Assembly (NCBI GenBank): GCA_003586115.2
Contig: QVOM02000042.1
Location: forward strand, 71,298,101-71,362,100
Source of the DNA: Salvator merianae
Lineage: Eukaryota; Chordata; Lepidosauria; Squamata; Teiidae
DNA length: 64,000 nt
Direction of reading: 5' to 3'
Under the pieces are notes generated by a model that saw nothing but the letters and a program-made list of their open reading frames with translations, searched no databases and was not told the DNA's origin. Below, piece after piece: positions 26,150 through 37,605 of this stretch (within the stretch, counting starts at the first letter, position 1; the number at the start of each line of letters is the position of its first letter). A program made the position numbers and the translations under genes.

Positions 26150-26357
26150 TTCCCTGCTTCCCCCCCCTCTCTCTCCCCCCCTCTCCCTCTCTCTCCCTCT
26201 CTCTCCTTCACTGGCTTGCTGCAGCAGCAGCAGATGACCTGAGATATCCGTCTCTCTCTCTCACTCAACCCTCTGTGTGTCTCTCTCTGAATAATGAGCA
26301 ACCAGAGGCAGCGAGAGGGAGAGAGAGAGAGGGAGAGAGAGAGAGAGAGAGAGAGAA
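26150..26357. repeat. (CT)n then (GA)n tracts
   Basis: Pyrimidine-rich CT/CCT sequence at about 26160-26240 and 26251-26288 is followed by an almost pure (GA)n at 26313-26357. The strand bias switches within 30 bases, so the two tracts are mutually complementary and could pair or form triplex DNA. Confidence 0.85.
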
Positions 26358-26800
26358 GACAATCTCCTTGCCTACCACACAAAACGCAAGAGCACCAGGG
26401 GGTGCAAGAAGGCTTTCTAACAACAACAACAACGTGGAAGGGGGGGAGGAAGGAGAGAAAGAGGAAAAAAAGGGGGAAAGGCAGGAGAATAGGGGGAAGG
26501 AGGGGGGAGATGGCTAGAGCTGGAGGAGGAGGTGGAGATGGAGGTGGTGAAGATGAAGGCGGCAGGGGAAGAAGGTGGCTCCAAACTTAAATCCTCTTGG
26601 GATGTGGTTTTTGAGGCGCTCCCAGGCTTGTTGAGTGGGAAGAAGGGAGGGAAAAAGCGACCTGGAGCAGCTTCCCCGTTCCAAGCTCTTGTCTCCAACC
26701 TCCAACCCTGGTTCGCGGTGGAGATGCTAAGGGAAACCCTTCGCCCGCAGCTTTCCCGCTGCTGGGTCATCATAGCTTTCTCTCCCAGCCATGACAAGTT

Positions 26801-28450
26801 CTAATAAAAGCAATGCCACCCGGGTTTTCCTGCATACAGATGCGCCCTTGTTGTCCCTTAAGCTGATCCCTGAGATACGTCCATCCAGGAGAGGCTTAAT
26901 CTTTTCCCTGAGCTGGGGTGAAAGAACATAAATGGAACTGGAGGTTGCAAAGTGTATTTAAAAAAAAGAAAGAAAGAGAGCAGCACAGATCTACCACGTG
27001 GTTGATTTTAATCCCCCTCCTCTTTTAGCTTACATGGGGAGGGAGCGAGAAAGAGAGAAAAGACTCAAATTGTCCATTTCTAGCACGTATTTTGAAGTCT
27101 TCTTCCGGAAATAAAGACTCTTTGTCGTTTGATTTCTTCTCCAACACACACACATACATGCATGCGCACACAAAGGAAGAGGGCTTGCAGAACTGAAGAC
27201 CAAACCATCCTGCTACTTTAAAAGCCTTGTGCAATGCTTTGTCTAGCCCAGAAGCCTACTTCCAAATGGAAAATAAAACTTTGGTGCCACCTTTCTCCAC
27301 CCTCCCTCCTCGTCTGTGCTTCAGTGGCTGGCTGGAATGTTCTACCTCCGATGGCAGATGATAATGGTGTCATCACCTTGAAGGCAAGGGAGATGCAGGA
27401 TGAAGTTATGAATATTCCTCAGTCTTGATGTCCACCAGAAATTGTTCTGAACCTCTTCTACAAGCAATGGGCATGCATGTAAGGGGGAGGGGTCTCTTTT
27501 TTTCTGCCTTGTATCTCCTCCCATGCCAAATATAGCTTCCAGACTTTAATCTGGTCCTAAGGATGGAGATGAAGTTTATACTGAAGAAAACTATCAATAA
27601 ATATATTAATGTATGGGGAAGCAATTTGAACTGGATGTGGTATCTCTTGAAACCTCAGCTGCTTCAGTCTTCAAACTATAGACTGAATCAGATGCAGATT
27701 AGAACCTTAAAGTTTCTTTGATCAGTGTGGTGATGATGGGACAATCTTAGAATGAGAAACCTTGGATGAAAAATTGCTGAGAATTTCTCTTTTAACATAC
27801 TGAGATTTACTTTAGTCATTCAAGTCAAGTTTTTTTGACCTTAATTAACACCTAAAGTCAGGGAACAAAGGATCAAATATTAATCTGGAAAAAAGAGGAA
27901 GAAACCAATCAAATAGGTAATAAAGAGAAAGCAAATCTGCCTGCAGTTTTCCATAATGATGTCCCTAAGATAGTTCACTGCTCATATACTATGTTTAATA
28001 TAAATGGGTCGATACCAGGTCCTTGAACATTAGTAGGAGTTATGTTGTCTTAAAAGAATCATGATTACTAGTTCTTAAAATGCACTCATAGTGTCTTATT
28101 TTGACTAGTTGCCATATTTGTAGGCACATTTGATATTGATGAGGCAGATGTCCATTTCTCAACCAGAACCAATGCTGTATTTTTATTTTATTTTGAGCTG
28201 GACCCCGGATAAAAGACTTTTTAGTGATGTGTCAAGTTCAGGCATAAAATCCATTTGCATTTAAGATTCAATGGAAGAGTTAAACAATATGGTCAAAATC
28301 TCTTCCACAGAAATAATACCAGCTGAGCAAAAGTGCCTGAGGCTTTTTGTACATATAGCATTGGCACTATTAGTTCTGCAATCCTAAAGTTATATTCCTG
28401 GGATGAAGTCCCACTGGATGCGCAGAGTCATTCCGTGGCTTTTTCTGTGG
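26801..28450. other. No gene recognised
   Basis: Returns to AT-rich sequence. Nothing resembling an exon with a good acceptor and donor pair was seen. Confidence 0.5.
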
Positions 28451-28503
<53 letters not shown>

Positions 28504-28518
28504 TACTACTACTACTAT
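28451..28518. repeat. (ATT)n followed by (ACT)n
   Basis: About 50 bases of ATT array pass directly into about 17 bases of ACT repeats, which suggests point mutation of one unit followed by spread. A frame across it would read poly-tyrosine and is an artefact. Confidence 0.97.
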
Positions 28519-28647
28519 CATTACTTATATTACTACTATTTGATTGATTTAATCTCAAAGGCATCCCCAAACTATTATGATATTCAAGGAGATATTGTAC
28601 AGTCTACTTAAGCCTTGAATGCAAAATTAGAATTACCTTCTTTGAAA

Positions 28648-28740
28648 GGGAAGGAAGGAAGGGAGGGAGGGAAGGGAGGGAGGGAAGGAAGGAAGGAAGG
28701 AAGGAAGGAAGGAAGGAAGGAAGGAAAGAAGGAAAGAAAG
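28648..28740 (+). repeat. (GGAA)n microsatellite, ~93 bases
   Basis: A purine-only array: imperfect GGGA/GGAA units pass into about eleven clean GGAA units and then GAAA. The GGAA core is also the ETS-factor recognition word. A regulatory role is inference only. Confidence 0.95.
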
Positions 28741-31540
28741 GTGACAAAAGTAATATGGCTGTATTTAGAACACCAGCTCCCCCTTTTTGGTAAGTGGGGG
28801 AACCAGACCAAAAAAAGAATCACTTCAGCTTTCATGGTTTCATGCAGACAAATAAAGTGCCCATCTTTGAAAATGATGATAAAAGATTTGGGGAAAGAAG
28901 AATACTGCCTTTGCTGCTGCCTGGGTATGCATGTGTTCTGGCAGCAGTTTTCTATAAATCAACCCTTCTCATGAAAGCATGCCAGGACTTTACAAAAAGT
29001 CTTTTGACGTACCTTCAGCCACTCGAGCAGATAATGTGTCTCTTTGTCTTTCAATAATGAATCCCGACTTTTTCCTGTCGGCCAGGGTTCCTGGAAAATA
29101 AGAACTGTTGTGCAGGAGGAAGCCTGGAACTTCACATCAAGTAGGGGAAGCTTGAGCCGCCACCACTACTACTAGAGCTGCCTCCTCCTCCTCCTCCTCC
29201 TCCTCCTCCTCCTCCTCTTCTTCGTCCCAAGCAAAACAAAACCTACCACCTAATCTTCCTGGAAATAACTTCTTAGCTGACCTCATTACCATAGAAATGG
29301 CTACATACTGTTTCGTTTTCCTGGTAACTTGGGTTGCACAATTATGTGCAACTTGCCTTAGGTAGCTCACAATCATTGTTGATGTTCTATGAAAGCCACA
29401 CCACTTAAGGGCATCTCAAAAGCATCTCTCCAGAACATCCTCAATCCATGTGTGATAATGGATGCTTCTTAACTCTTCCTGCTGCCCAGAATTCTATGGA
29501 ATTGGCATCTGCGTTCCATGGTGTGTCTTATTCATGAGAAGTTTACTTGGCAACAATGCTATTACTGCTGTTCAATGTCATGTGGGGGAGACTGTCTAGA
29601 AAATTCTCGACGTAGAGCTCTTTCTTTTAAGAGCTGCTTCACAAGTTGCAAAATTGCAGCACACTTGCATAAAATAATTAATGTACTAAGTATGCATCAG
29701 TTCCAAACCATTCATAGTTAGCTTGCTTTTGCAGACTTCAGAAGGGTTCTTCCTTTCCTGTCCTTCCACCCATCAAACATGGATATGTGTGAGCTGGTCA
29801 ATAGGTATTTGGGGGTAGTATTGTTTAAAAGTGGGTCTCAGATAATTTTTCTTCTCCCTCTAAAACATTAGAATTCAATGTTACTGAGGTGAGCATGTGA
29901 AGGGGAAATAGGACTCTTCTTCCAGCCACACATCTAGCCATGAACACATCCACTAAATGTCTGCCCTCTAGATGCTGGTCAGCTTCCACTCTCATCAACC
30001 TCACTCAACTTGATCATTGGCAAAGAATGGCTAGAGGTGCTGTTTTTAGCCTAACATTGTGTGGATAGCCATAGGTTGTAGTCCTACCAAAGGCAAAGAA
30101 AAGAAGGCAGTTTTCCACAAACTGTATCATGGACATAGCACAAGTGTCTTCTATGATCCTAGATACACATTAGATTTCAAATATCATCTGTTATTAGTAT
30201 CACATTAATATGATGATGATGATGTATTACCTTGATAGGTGCTCAAAAGGCAAACTGTTTTCTACCTTCTGCACTTTCTTATACCAATGGTACCAGTGCT
30301 ATTATTTAGCATTCCCTGTTGATCAACAGGTAGAGAACCTCTGTTTGGACTGGTTATTCTATGCTGTCGAGCTATGTCCTATTTTTTTTATTATTATTTT
30401 TTGCAGTGGGGGAGGATTTCTCTAGACGAAGTCTGCAATCTTTCACTAATTATTAATAAATGGAAAACCCTGAGATCTTGCCCTACAACCCTGTAAAGCT
30501 CTCTAGCCTTCTGGAGATTCTGGGCCCACACACATATTCCTTGGCATTTCAGCAGTAGGGAGATTCTGTAACAGAAACTGGTGATTGTTTTTCACTTTGA
30601 TGGGTTGTTGAAAGAGTTTGGCTGGATCTGCCAAAGAAAAGGTCTATGAAGCAGATTGTCTTGATGGTTCTTCTTCCATACTCCACTCTGAGCTGATGCC
30701 TTAGATGGAAGTAAGAATCTGACTCAGAATCACCTGCACATCACTAAGTCTTTACCACCATTTCCCCTAAATCAGCAGAAGTGTTCAAGAAAATGTAGTC
30801 TGTTGGAATGCCATTCATTTGAATAGAACAAGATAAGGAAACAGTGAGCTGGCCATTGGTGGGAGGGCAAACTAGGAACTGTGGGTGGGGGTGGTGAAGG
30901 AACAATGAAATAAAGAAATGTAAATGGATTGCAAATTGGGAATGACCAGTGAGATGAGGTTAGCAAATTGTCCTACAACAGCCAGCACATGGAGCACCTC
31001 TGGGAAGGTGGTTGGGTCAGGGCAAGACTCAACTGGAAGCGTCCTTTGATGACTCCATACTACTTGTGATTCTTCATCATATCAAAATGTAATTCAGGGA
31101 AATCAAAAGGAGATTTCCTTTCTTAGCCATATCCCTTCCACCACTATTCTTGCCTACTTGACCTCACCCAACAGGTAATTTTGCAGTCAGTTCTATTTGC
31201 ATGGCCCCAGGCATCTATAATCCATTTAAGTGTCTTCCTGTAGTTCTGGAGGAGTTGCCAACAACTCCTGTCTGAAGAGACAATGGTGCCCTGAGGCATC
31301 CCCATTCTACCCCACCCCATGCCTCTGAACATCCTATGCAACTGGGCTGAAAGAAGCAATGGAGGGGGGCAGTATCCTTGATGTGCCTTCACAGTATCTG
31401 TTGTTTTATTTCTACATGCTTGCAGCCCACCCTACCACCTCAGCAATTAAATTATTTGCAGGAATTTTAAATGCAAAAATGTAAACCTTAGGTCAGAAGG
31501 AAAAGCCGAAATGAATAGAAGTTTACCCATTCCTAGTGCA
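28741..31540. other. No gene recognised; (CCT)n at 29181-29223
   Basis: It holds a 43-base CCT array (29181-29223) and (GAT)n near 30210-30225. The remainder is AT-rich and unrecognised, without a credible exon. Confidence 0.5.
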
Positions 31541-32330
31541 GTCATTTTTTTTAGAAGTTTTTTCAGTCTTTTATTACGGTCACAGACCAAAATTAAAAAT
31601 GTGTAAATCGTAAAATCTTCTGCAATATGCGCAGAAGTAGCAAAATAGGCTACATATATTAAAAATCTTATCTGCTAGAGCCAGTTAGAACTTTTCTTAG
31701 TTTGATTGCGCTACCACAAAACTTAGCCACATTCAGTGTTTTCTGTGGATGTTTTATCTTCTGTTAGATGTTTTAGGTAGTATTCATCTCCTCTACCTGT
31801 GAGCTGCTGCACAATAGGTAAAATAAATATAGCTTGAATCTCCTTGTAAAAGTGGCAGTGCAGTAGGGTATGGACGTTTTCCACCTCCTTCAGTCCACAT
31901 GTACATAGTCACTCTGAGTACGGAGTGCCTTCAAATCTACCCTGCAGAAGTGCTGAACCTAGTGCAGTCTATCAATGGACGTTAGTTGTGATAGAGGAAA
32001 GCATCACATACAGAGGTAATATTGCTCAAAAAAGATGGGATATTAAATATACCACATTTCTGCCATGCTTGTGAGCTTTCTAAAAATGGTTCACAGGTTC
32101 TGTTGGACCAGTGCAATAAATACTAAAATCAGTTGTTTCTATATACCCTTGCTTCTACAAGAAGAGTTCCTGATCAAGGTTTCAGGCAGCTTTCTCTAAA
32201 TAGGGCATCCTACCATTCCTTGTTCTCTTCCTTCTTCACATTTTTTCTTTTCTGTCTGATAGTTACATTTCCTGGAGTAATAAGGTGGTTTGGAAAGAAG
32301 TTGCCTTGTTTGATTTGTTTTCTTCTATGA
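31541..32330 (-). mobile_element. Decayed LINE C-terminal end
   Basis: On the minus strand at about 31900-31840, a stretch reads V-E-N-V-H-T-L-L-H-C-H-F-Y. It fits the C-terminal 'E-x-V-x-H-x-L-L-x-C-x-x-Y' motif of several non-LTR retrotransposon clades (such as R4 or Tx1-like). A region rich in charged residues and then an AT-rich 3' end near 31540 follow. The frame is broken by stops. The clade is uncertain, and a chance match is possible. Confidence 0.4.
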
Positions 32331-32575
32331 GCTGTAAGATGTTTGTTTGATATTTTAAATGCCACAAAGTTTCCTCCAGTTACTCATATTATTTCTCAGT
32401 GCACCATTATTGTCAGGGTGATCCTCTCAGGCTGCCATTACAGTGAACCTGAGTTAGATGCATCTGCTGCCTTAATTTGCAAGTTTTTTCAGATGATCAT
32501 AACAGGCAAAGGGTTCAGAAAGAGCACTGACAGCTTTTTCTTCTGCTCATCGTCTCCACTATTCAAGGAGACTTA

Positions 32576-32754
32576 GGCCCTTTCTGCACTGGTTCTTATT
32601 CTGGATTATATCTCAGAATAAGGACCTGCCATCTGCATGCTGGTGCAGATTATCACAGGGCCTATCTGGGGCTTCCATAGTCTGCAGTAGCATGTGGATG
32701 GCAGGTCCCTATTCCAAGAGATAATCCAGAAAAAGGACCAGTGCAGAAAGGGCC
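32576..32754. mobile_element. 179-bp foldback MITE with TTA target duplication
   Basis: The left arm begins GGCCCTTTCTGCACTGGT. The inverse complement of the right end begins GGCCCTTTCTGCACTGGT as well, and both arms continue with 'ctggattat' and 'ccatctgcatgct'-type blocks. TTA lies on both sides (32573-32575 and 32755-32757). GG...CC ends and a 3-bp TTA duplication fit non-autonomous PIF/Harbinger elements. No protein is encoded. Confidence 0.88.
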
Positions 32755-32757
32755 TTA

Positions 32758-33682
32758 CCTGTCCCCTTAGATGCCTCTCCAGGTCTTAAGGCACAGGAAA
32801 TACCCCCCCCCCCCAATGCTGTCAAGGTTGCAGTTGGGCTCATGATTCCTGCCATAGTATATTGTATTCCTGGGTTGAATTAATTATGTAGAAAGTTCAT
32901 CTTTTAAATGGAACCTTACTAACTGATGTCTTCACTCCAGAACCAGCAGCAGGCGGGGAGAACTGAGGTCACCTTACCTTAATTTGTATCAAAATCCTCA
33001 GTCCCCTAATAATAGCCTTTCTCACCTCCTTTGTTCCTCCCAACTAGTTTTTCTAGAGCTACCATGTGATGTACAATAGAGAAGTCACTGTCTTTCGGCC
33101 TCGGACACCCCTCCCATCTGCAATATGGGAATAATAATAACTTATTGGTCTGTTATTGTAAAGGTTATAGCATCTAATTCCATATGGACTCTTGAAAACA
33201 TTCTACAACTATTGCTTATCATTACCAATGTTTGGTTAGACCCATGAATGCCAAACATCAGTTCCAGCCTGTCAATATTTACTCCAAAGTGTCTGTCATG
33301 TATGCTTTATTTTATTTATTCTACCACAGCTTCACATGGTGACATCTTCAAGATTGTTTATGATTCATAATAAAACAAATGTCAAACAACATATATATGA
33401 ATGGGAGCACCTGAGTGACGCACGAGACAATAACAGGATCAGTATTATGTAAAATATGGATGTTAAGATATGAAGGCAGACCATCTGGAATCTGGAGACT
33501 CATAAAGGAGGGTGGAGTGCTGGAAGAAAATGAAGATATCCCCTAAATGTTCTTAGGTATAGTCCTCATTTCTTAGAAAAGAAAGTTATAACTATGGTAT
33601 GTGTATTCTGAAAGTAAACTCTGCATATAATCCACAGCTCCAGAAACAGTGTGTGGGCAGCAAGGTTCAGATAACACAGATT
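32758..33682. other. No gene recognised
   Basis: A C-run at about 32804-32813 and an A/T-rich stretch near 33305-33345 ('tttattttatttattctacc') that could be the inverse of a LINE or SINE tail. Nothing else identified. Confidence 0.45.
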
Positions 33683-33760
33683 ACAAGAACATAAGAAATG
33701 TCCTATGGATTGGACCAGTGACTCATCTGGTCCACCAGCCTGTTCTCACAGTGGTAATCA
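33683..33760 (-). mobile_element. LINE 3' terminus, CR1-clade
   Basis: 'gaacataagaaatgtcctat' followed by 'ggattggaccagtgactcat' and 'ctggtccaccagcctgttctc' is the inverse of the 3' end also seen at 19297 and 58766-59137. Only the terminal ~75 bases remain recognisable. Confidence 0.7.
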
Positions 33761-35569
33761 CTTTCTTATGATAACCCAAAATTGGAGCATAAATATGCAC
33801 CTCAGAAAAGATGATAGCCCTCAATTCACTGAAGATCTCCTGCAGTTTTGATAGCTACAGATATCAATTACTCAAAAGGGGTGTTCCAAAACTGTAGAGC
33901 AGGTGGACCAGAAGAAATCTGAGTGTCTGGCCTGATTGTTTTTGGACCAGACTTACTTCCTGAGGCATTTCCTGGAATGCCACCAAAATGGATTCCCCAT
34001 GGTATATCAGAAAACAGTGGCATGTCATCTACATGCATTCATGGTCCACTATACCAGCCCTGGGCTGGCTGTATACCTCAATGCTGAGGTATACATCTAT
34101 GCTAGGCTAAGGCACCATTTTGAGCATCCTGGCCTAGTCCACACTTTATCCAATGCAGATGGAGCAAGAGAGGCCTACCATAATCCACATTAACACATCT
34201 AGTATGGCATTCTTCTGTGATTTATATCAGAACAACAGTGAATGTGGAAAGGACTTAAGTGCTTTTCTGCATTGGACCCATGGACCAGTGTGCTGGGAGA
34301 CCATGTCTCTCAACAGAATCTTACATCCTCATTGTGTGAGGCATTGGATGGGGCTACAGTGGGGAAAATGGTGCTGTAATGTTATGAGAAGTTCTCTAGA
34401 CACATATATTATCAGTGTTCTCTTTATGTAAGATTTTTAAAGACTACTAGTTTTGTTTAACTGATAATGGATTGGAGCCAATCCCAAGGGAGGGGAAAAA
34501 CTTGTCTGATCTTAATACATGGTTTATTTATTAGATCTTTTAAAAGCATACAGGAAATAACTATATTATGCAGTAAGCAACAAATGTAAAAGCAAGCAGT
34601 AACAAAATAGTGCCAGAAAACCCATTCAATATTGGGCAAATTTAGTCAAACAGTAAAGCAACTCAAAGAATGAGATTCCCAAATAAGTGAGCAGCAACTT
34701 GTAGCAAGAAAGAAAATTTTGTGGAGTAAAAGTTTCTATGGTCTCTCAGCCTTAGGGCAAGGCAGAGACCAAGGCAGAAATAAAAGTCAAAAAATGGGGA
34801 GGGAGATGTAACGTTAATGTGAAGAAAGTGAAGTGAAGAGAAAAGGCACTAACGGAAATGAGGCAAGAGAAGGTGGCAATATGAATTAATATCTTTTCCA
34901 GGGTTTTTTTCCTAATCAGGGGGTGATATTCACAGAGGCAAAAAAAAAAAGACAAAAGCAGAGACCTGCACAACTGAGGCTTTTGCGAAAAGGCACTTGA
35001 TCTCTGGAGCGAGTTCCCAGCATTCTGGTGAATTCAGCCTCTCTGAAGGCATTGGAGGAGAGGTTAGGCACCCCGGCCTTTGCTTAGCAATTTAGCTCTG
35101 TAGCAAGAGATGACACAGGTCAGTGATTCAGCTTGTGAGTGAGGAGGTGGCATACACCTCTCCTTTTGGCTCAAAAGCAGTGATTTCAGCAGGAATTCTA
35201 GGTGTAAAGCTCAGTATACAGCAGGAACCAAAACACATGGCAGCAGTGCTTCTCCGGGGATGAAAGGAGGAGAGTCAGCTCAAATCTCTCCCAGGAGCAT
35301 ACACTTAGAATTTGCCTCATGGTGTCTCCTCAGTGGGAGCACATGAAGTTCAGCCTGTGTTGAAATCTGAAGGTAGGATGCATCATGGACTTTGCGGGGA
35401 GGAACCAAAGACTGATAGTTCAGTGCCTGAAGTAATGATAGAGTGGACTTTGGACAAAACCAAAGTCTAGAGTCCAGCTTTTGTTCCAAGAAGAAGGAAG
35501 GACTCTAAATAATTCAAGGACCTTGATTTTAGCTCTAAAAATGCAATGTGAACCTCCGTGAAAGTTTTA
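33761..35569. other. No gene recognised; possible MITE remnant at 33900-34320
   Basis: 33900-34320 shares words with the block at 2880-4090 (see there). 34320-35569 holds no repeat or coding signal I can name. Confidence 0.4.
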
Positions 35570-36735
35570 GATGCAGCAGTGGACCCAATGAAGGCCAGAA
35601 ATGCTGCCATGATTTGCTGCTTCAAAATGGCAAAATGGTTGTCTGATGAGGTTTTACAAATAGCTGAAGAAAGAAGGAAAGTGAAATACTAGGGGCAAAG
35701 GAAAAGACACATCTAATAGAATGCAGATTTCCAGGGAATAGCAAAGAGAGATAAGAAGACCTTCTTAAATGAACAGTGCAAAGAAATAGAAGAAAGCAAT
35801 GGCATGGGAAAGACAAGAGATCTTTTCAGAACCCTAGTGATATCAAGGGTACATTTCATGCAAAAATGGGCATGATAAAAGACAAAAATGGGAGGAACAT
35901 AATAGAAGCAGAGGAAGTGTCAAGATCACAGAAGAATTATAAAAGAAAGGTCTTAACATCACTGATAACCATGAAGATGTGGTCACTGATCTACAACCAA
36001 ACATCCTGGAGAGTGAAGTCAAGTGGGCCTTAGAAAGCATTGCCATTGACTAATGGAGGTGATCAAATTCCAGCTGAACTATTAAAAATCCTAAACGATT
36101 ATTCTGTTATAGTGCCAGTATGCCAGCAAATTTGGAAAAGCTCATTCGTAGTCACAGGATTGGAAAAGGTCAGTTTACATCCCAATCCCAAAGAAGGGCA
36201 ATGTCAAGGAATGTTCAAGCTACCAAATAATTGTGCTCAAGATTCTACAAACTAGGCTTCAGCAATATGAGATCTGAGAACTGCCAGAAGTGCAAACTGG
36301 TTATTAAAGATGCAGAAGAACTAGAGATCAGATTGCCAATATTCACTGTATTATGGAGAAAGCAAAGGAGTTTCAGAAAACATCTACTTCTCCTTCATTG
36401 ACTTACGTTCTTAGGGTGGTCTGGTACTCCTATCTCTTTATCTGCCTCCTGAGGAATCTGTATGTGGGTCAAGAAGCAACAGTTAGAACTGAACATGGAA
36501 CAATTGATTGATTCTAGATTTGGAAAGGAGTGCAACAAGGTTGAATATTGACACATCATGGGAAATGCCAGGTTGGATGAGTCAAATGCCAGAATGAAGA
36601 TTGCTGGGAGAAATATCAATAACCTCAAATACTCAGTTGATACCACTCTGGTGGCAGAAAGTCAAGAGAAACTAAGGAATCACTTTGTGCAGTGAAACGA
36701 GGGAGTGCAAAAGTTGGGTTGAAGCTCAACATTTA

Positions 36736-36757
36736 AAAACAACAACAACAACAAAAC
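36736..36757. repeat. (AAC)n inside the BovB copy
   Basis: An AAC array lies where BovB normally has an A-rich lysine/asparagine stretch. It is a local expansion directly beside the MITE insertion point. Confidence 0.9.
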
Positions 36758-36760
36758 TAA

Positions 36761-37191
36761 GGGTCTTTCACACTTTCTACTGTGGAATGTTTGCAAATGA
36801 ACATTCCATGGTGGAATAGACCTTGCAGTGCAGCAACCATTCACACTGCAAGAACTGGAACATCTTGGCAGCGGGCTTCCAGCACTCAGAGTGTGAGTAC
36901 TGGTGGCCCATACCATGACAGTGACTGGGGAAATGTGGCATGACTGTGCAGCTGTAGTTGCACAATGTCATGCAGTATCGTGTTTGCATCTGGAAAAAGG
37001 TGTGAATGCTGTGTATGGGGAGCAGTCCAGCTGCTCCTGTTACAGCTGTGGAGCACAATTTTGTGCTCCACAGCTAGTAAAGATCATGAGCGACTGGAGC
37101 CAACTCCCAGTCGTGAGGGCCTCTGAAAAGTCTGGACGCAGTTCACTAGTGATCATCTGCATACTCACTAGTTAAAAGTGCATACAGGTCC
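36761..37191. mobile_element. 431-bp MITE inserted in BovB, TAA target duplication
   Basis: The left terminus is GGGTCTTTCACACTTTCTAC. The right terminus, inverse-complemented, is GGACCTGTATGCACTTTTAAC. TAA occurs on both sides (36758-36760 and 37192-37194). Removing the element and one TAA rejoins the BovB coding text 'aaaac-TAA-gac', so the ends and the duplication are certain. A small terminal hairpin (tggaatg...cattcca) lies just inside the left end. Further copies lie at 42150-42336 (partial, inverted) and 45267-45697. TAA duplication and GG/CC ends fit PIF/Harbinger. It encodes no transposase. Confidence 0.93.
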
Positions 37192-37605
37192 TAAGACTAT
37201 GACATCCAGTTCCATCCCTCCTTATCAAATAAAGGGGGGAGAAAAGGAAGCAGTGACAGAATTTTCTTCTATTTCCTAGGTTCAAAGATCACTATAAATG
37301 GAGAGTGCAGCCACAAAATTAAAACATGCTTTCTCCTTGAAAGGAAAACTATGGCAAGTGTATACAGCATATTAAAAAGCAGAGACATCACCTTGCTGAC
37401 AATGGTCTTCATAGGTGATACTATGGAAGTAACGTATGGGTGTGAAAGCTGGATCATAAGGAAGGCCGAGTGCCAAAGAATTCATGCTTTTGAATTGTGG
37501 TGTGGAAGGAAACTTCTGAGAGTCCCTTGGACTTCAAGAAGTTCAAATCAGTTAATACTAAAGGAAATAAATCCTTATTGTTCACTGGAAGGACTAATAC
37601 TGATT

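Larger units (their letters stand above)
24830..26800. promoter_or_regulatory. GC-rich, CpG-containing block; candidate promoter/5' exon
   Basis: This is the only gene-promoter-like block in the window. At 25621-25860 CpG dinucleotides are frequent (about 25-30 by eye in 240 bases), partly because of (GCC)n at 25636-25656 and 25770-25793. The block alternates purine-rich (24830-25380, 25870-25925, 26300-26520) and pyrimidine-rich (25415-25690, 26150-26285) tracts. It also has CAC, CTT and GA microsatellites and AATAAA at 26801. The frame starting at 25993 begins with a hydrophobic stretch, but this is CTT-repeat coded and I do not accept it as a signal peptide. No strong plus-strand splice donor follows before about 27.3 kb. 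Minus-strand GTAAGT (about 25999-26004) and GTAAGC (24487-24492) exist. A promoter with a non-coding first exon is possible on either strand, and a repeat-rich non-promoter island is the alternative. Confidence 0.45.
35570..37605 (+). pseudogene. BovB (RTE-clade) LINE reverse-transcriptase pseudogene
   Basis: The plus strand carries, in correct order, the familiar BovB coding text. First comes the 'agagatcttttcagaa...tatcaagggtacatttcatgc' linker, then 'gtcaagtgggcct', then 'ggtgatcaaattccagctga' (N-G-G-D-x-I-P-A-E-L-L). Next are the 'atgccagcaaatttgg' and 'attatggagaaagcaaaggag' blocks, 'aatatcaataacctcaaatac' (the palm region that normally precedes the catalytic Y-A-D-D) and finally 'tatgggtgtgaaagctgg' (Y-G-C-E-S-W). 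Here the catalytic stretch reads Y-S-V-D. Frameshifts and stops break the frame throughout. It is 5'-truncated and split by a 431-bp MITE at 36761-37191. BovB is known for horizontal spread among squamates and some mammals. In its mobile form the protein copied its own RNA into chromosomal DNA. Confidence 0.9.

Noticed and set aside
25993..26517. 174-codon frame starting with a hydrophobic, signal-peptide-like stretch in the CpG-rich block
   Set aside because: The hydrophobic run is coded by CTT repeats, the rest by CT/GA microsatellites. There is no domain and no good plus-strand donor afterwards.
28333..28611. Tyrosine-repeat protein
   Set aside because: Produced entirely by reading the ATT/ACT microsatellite.
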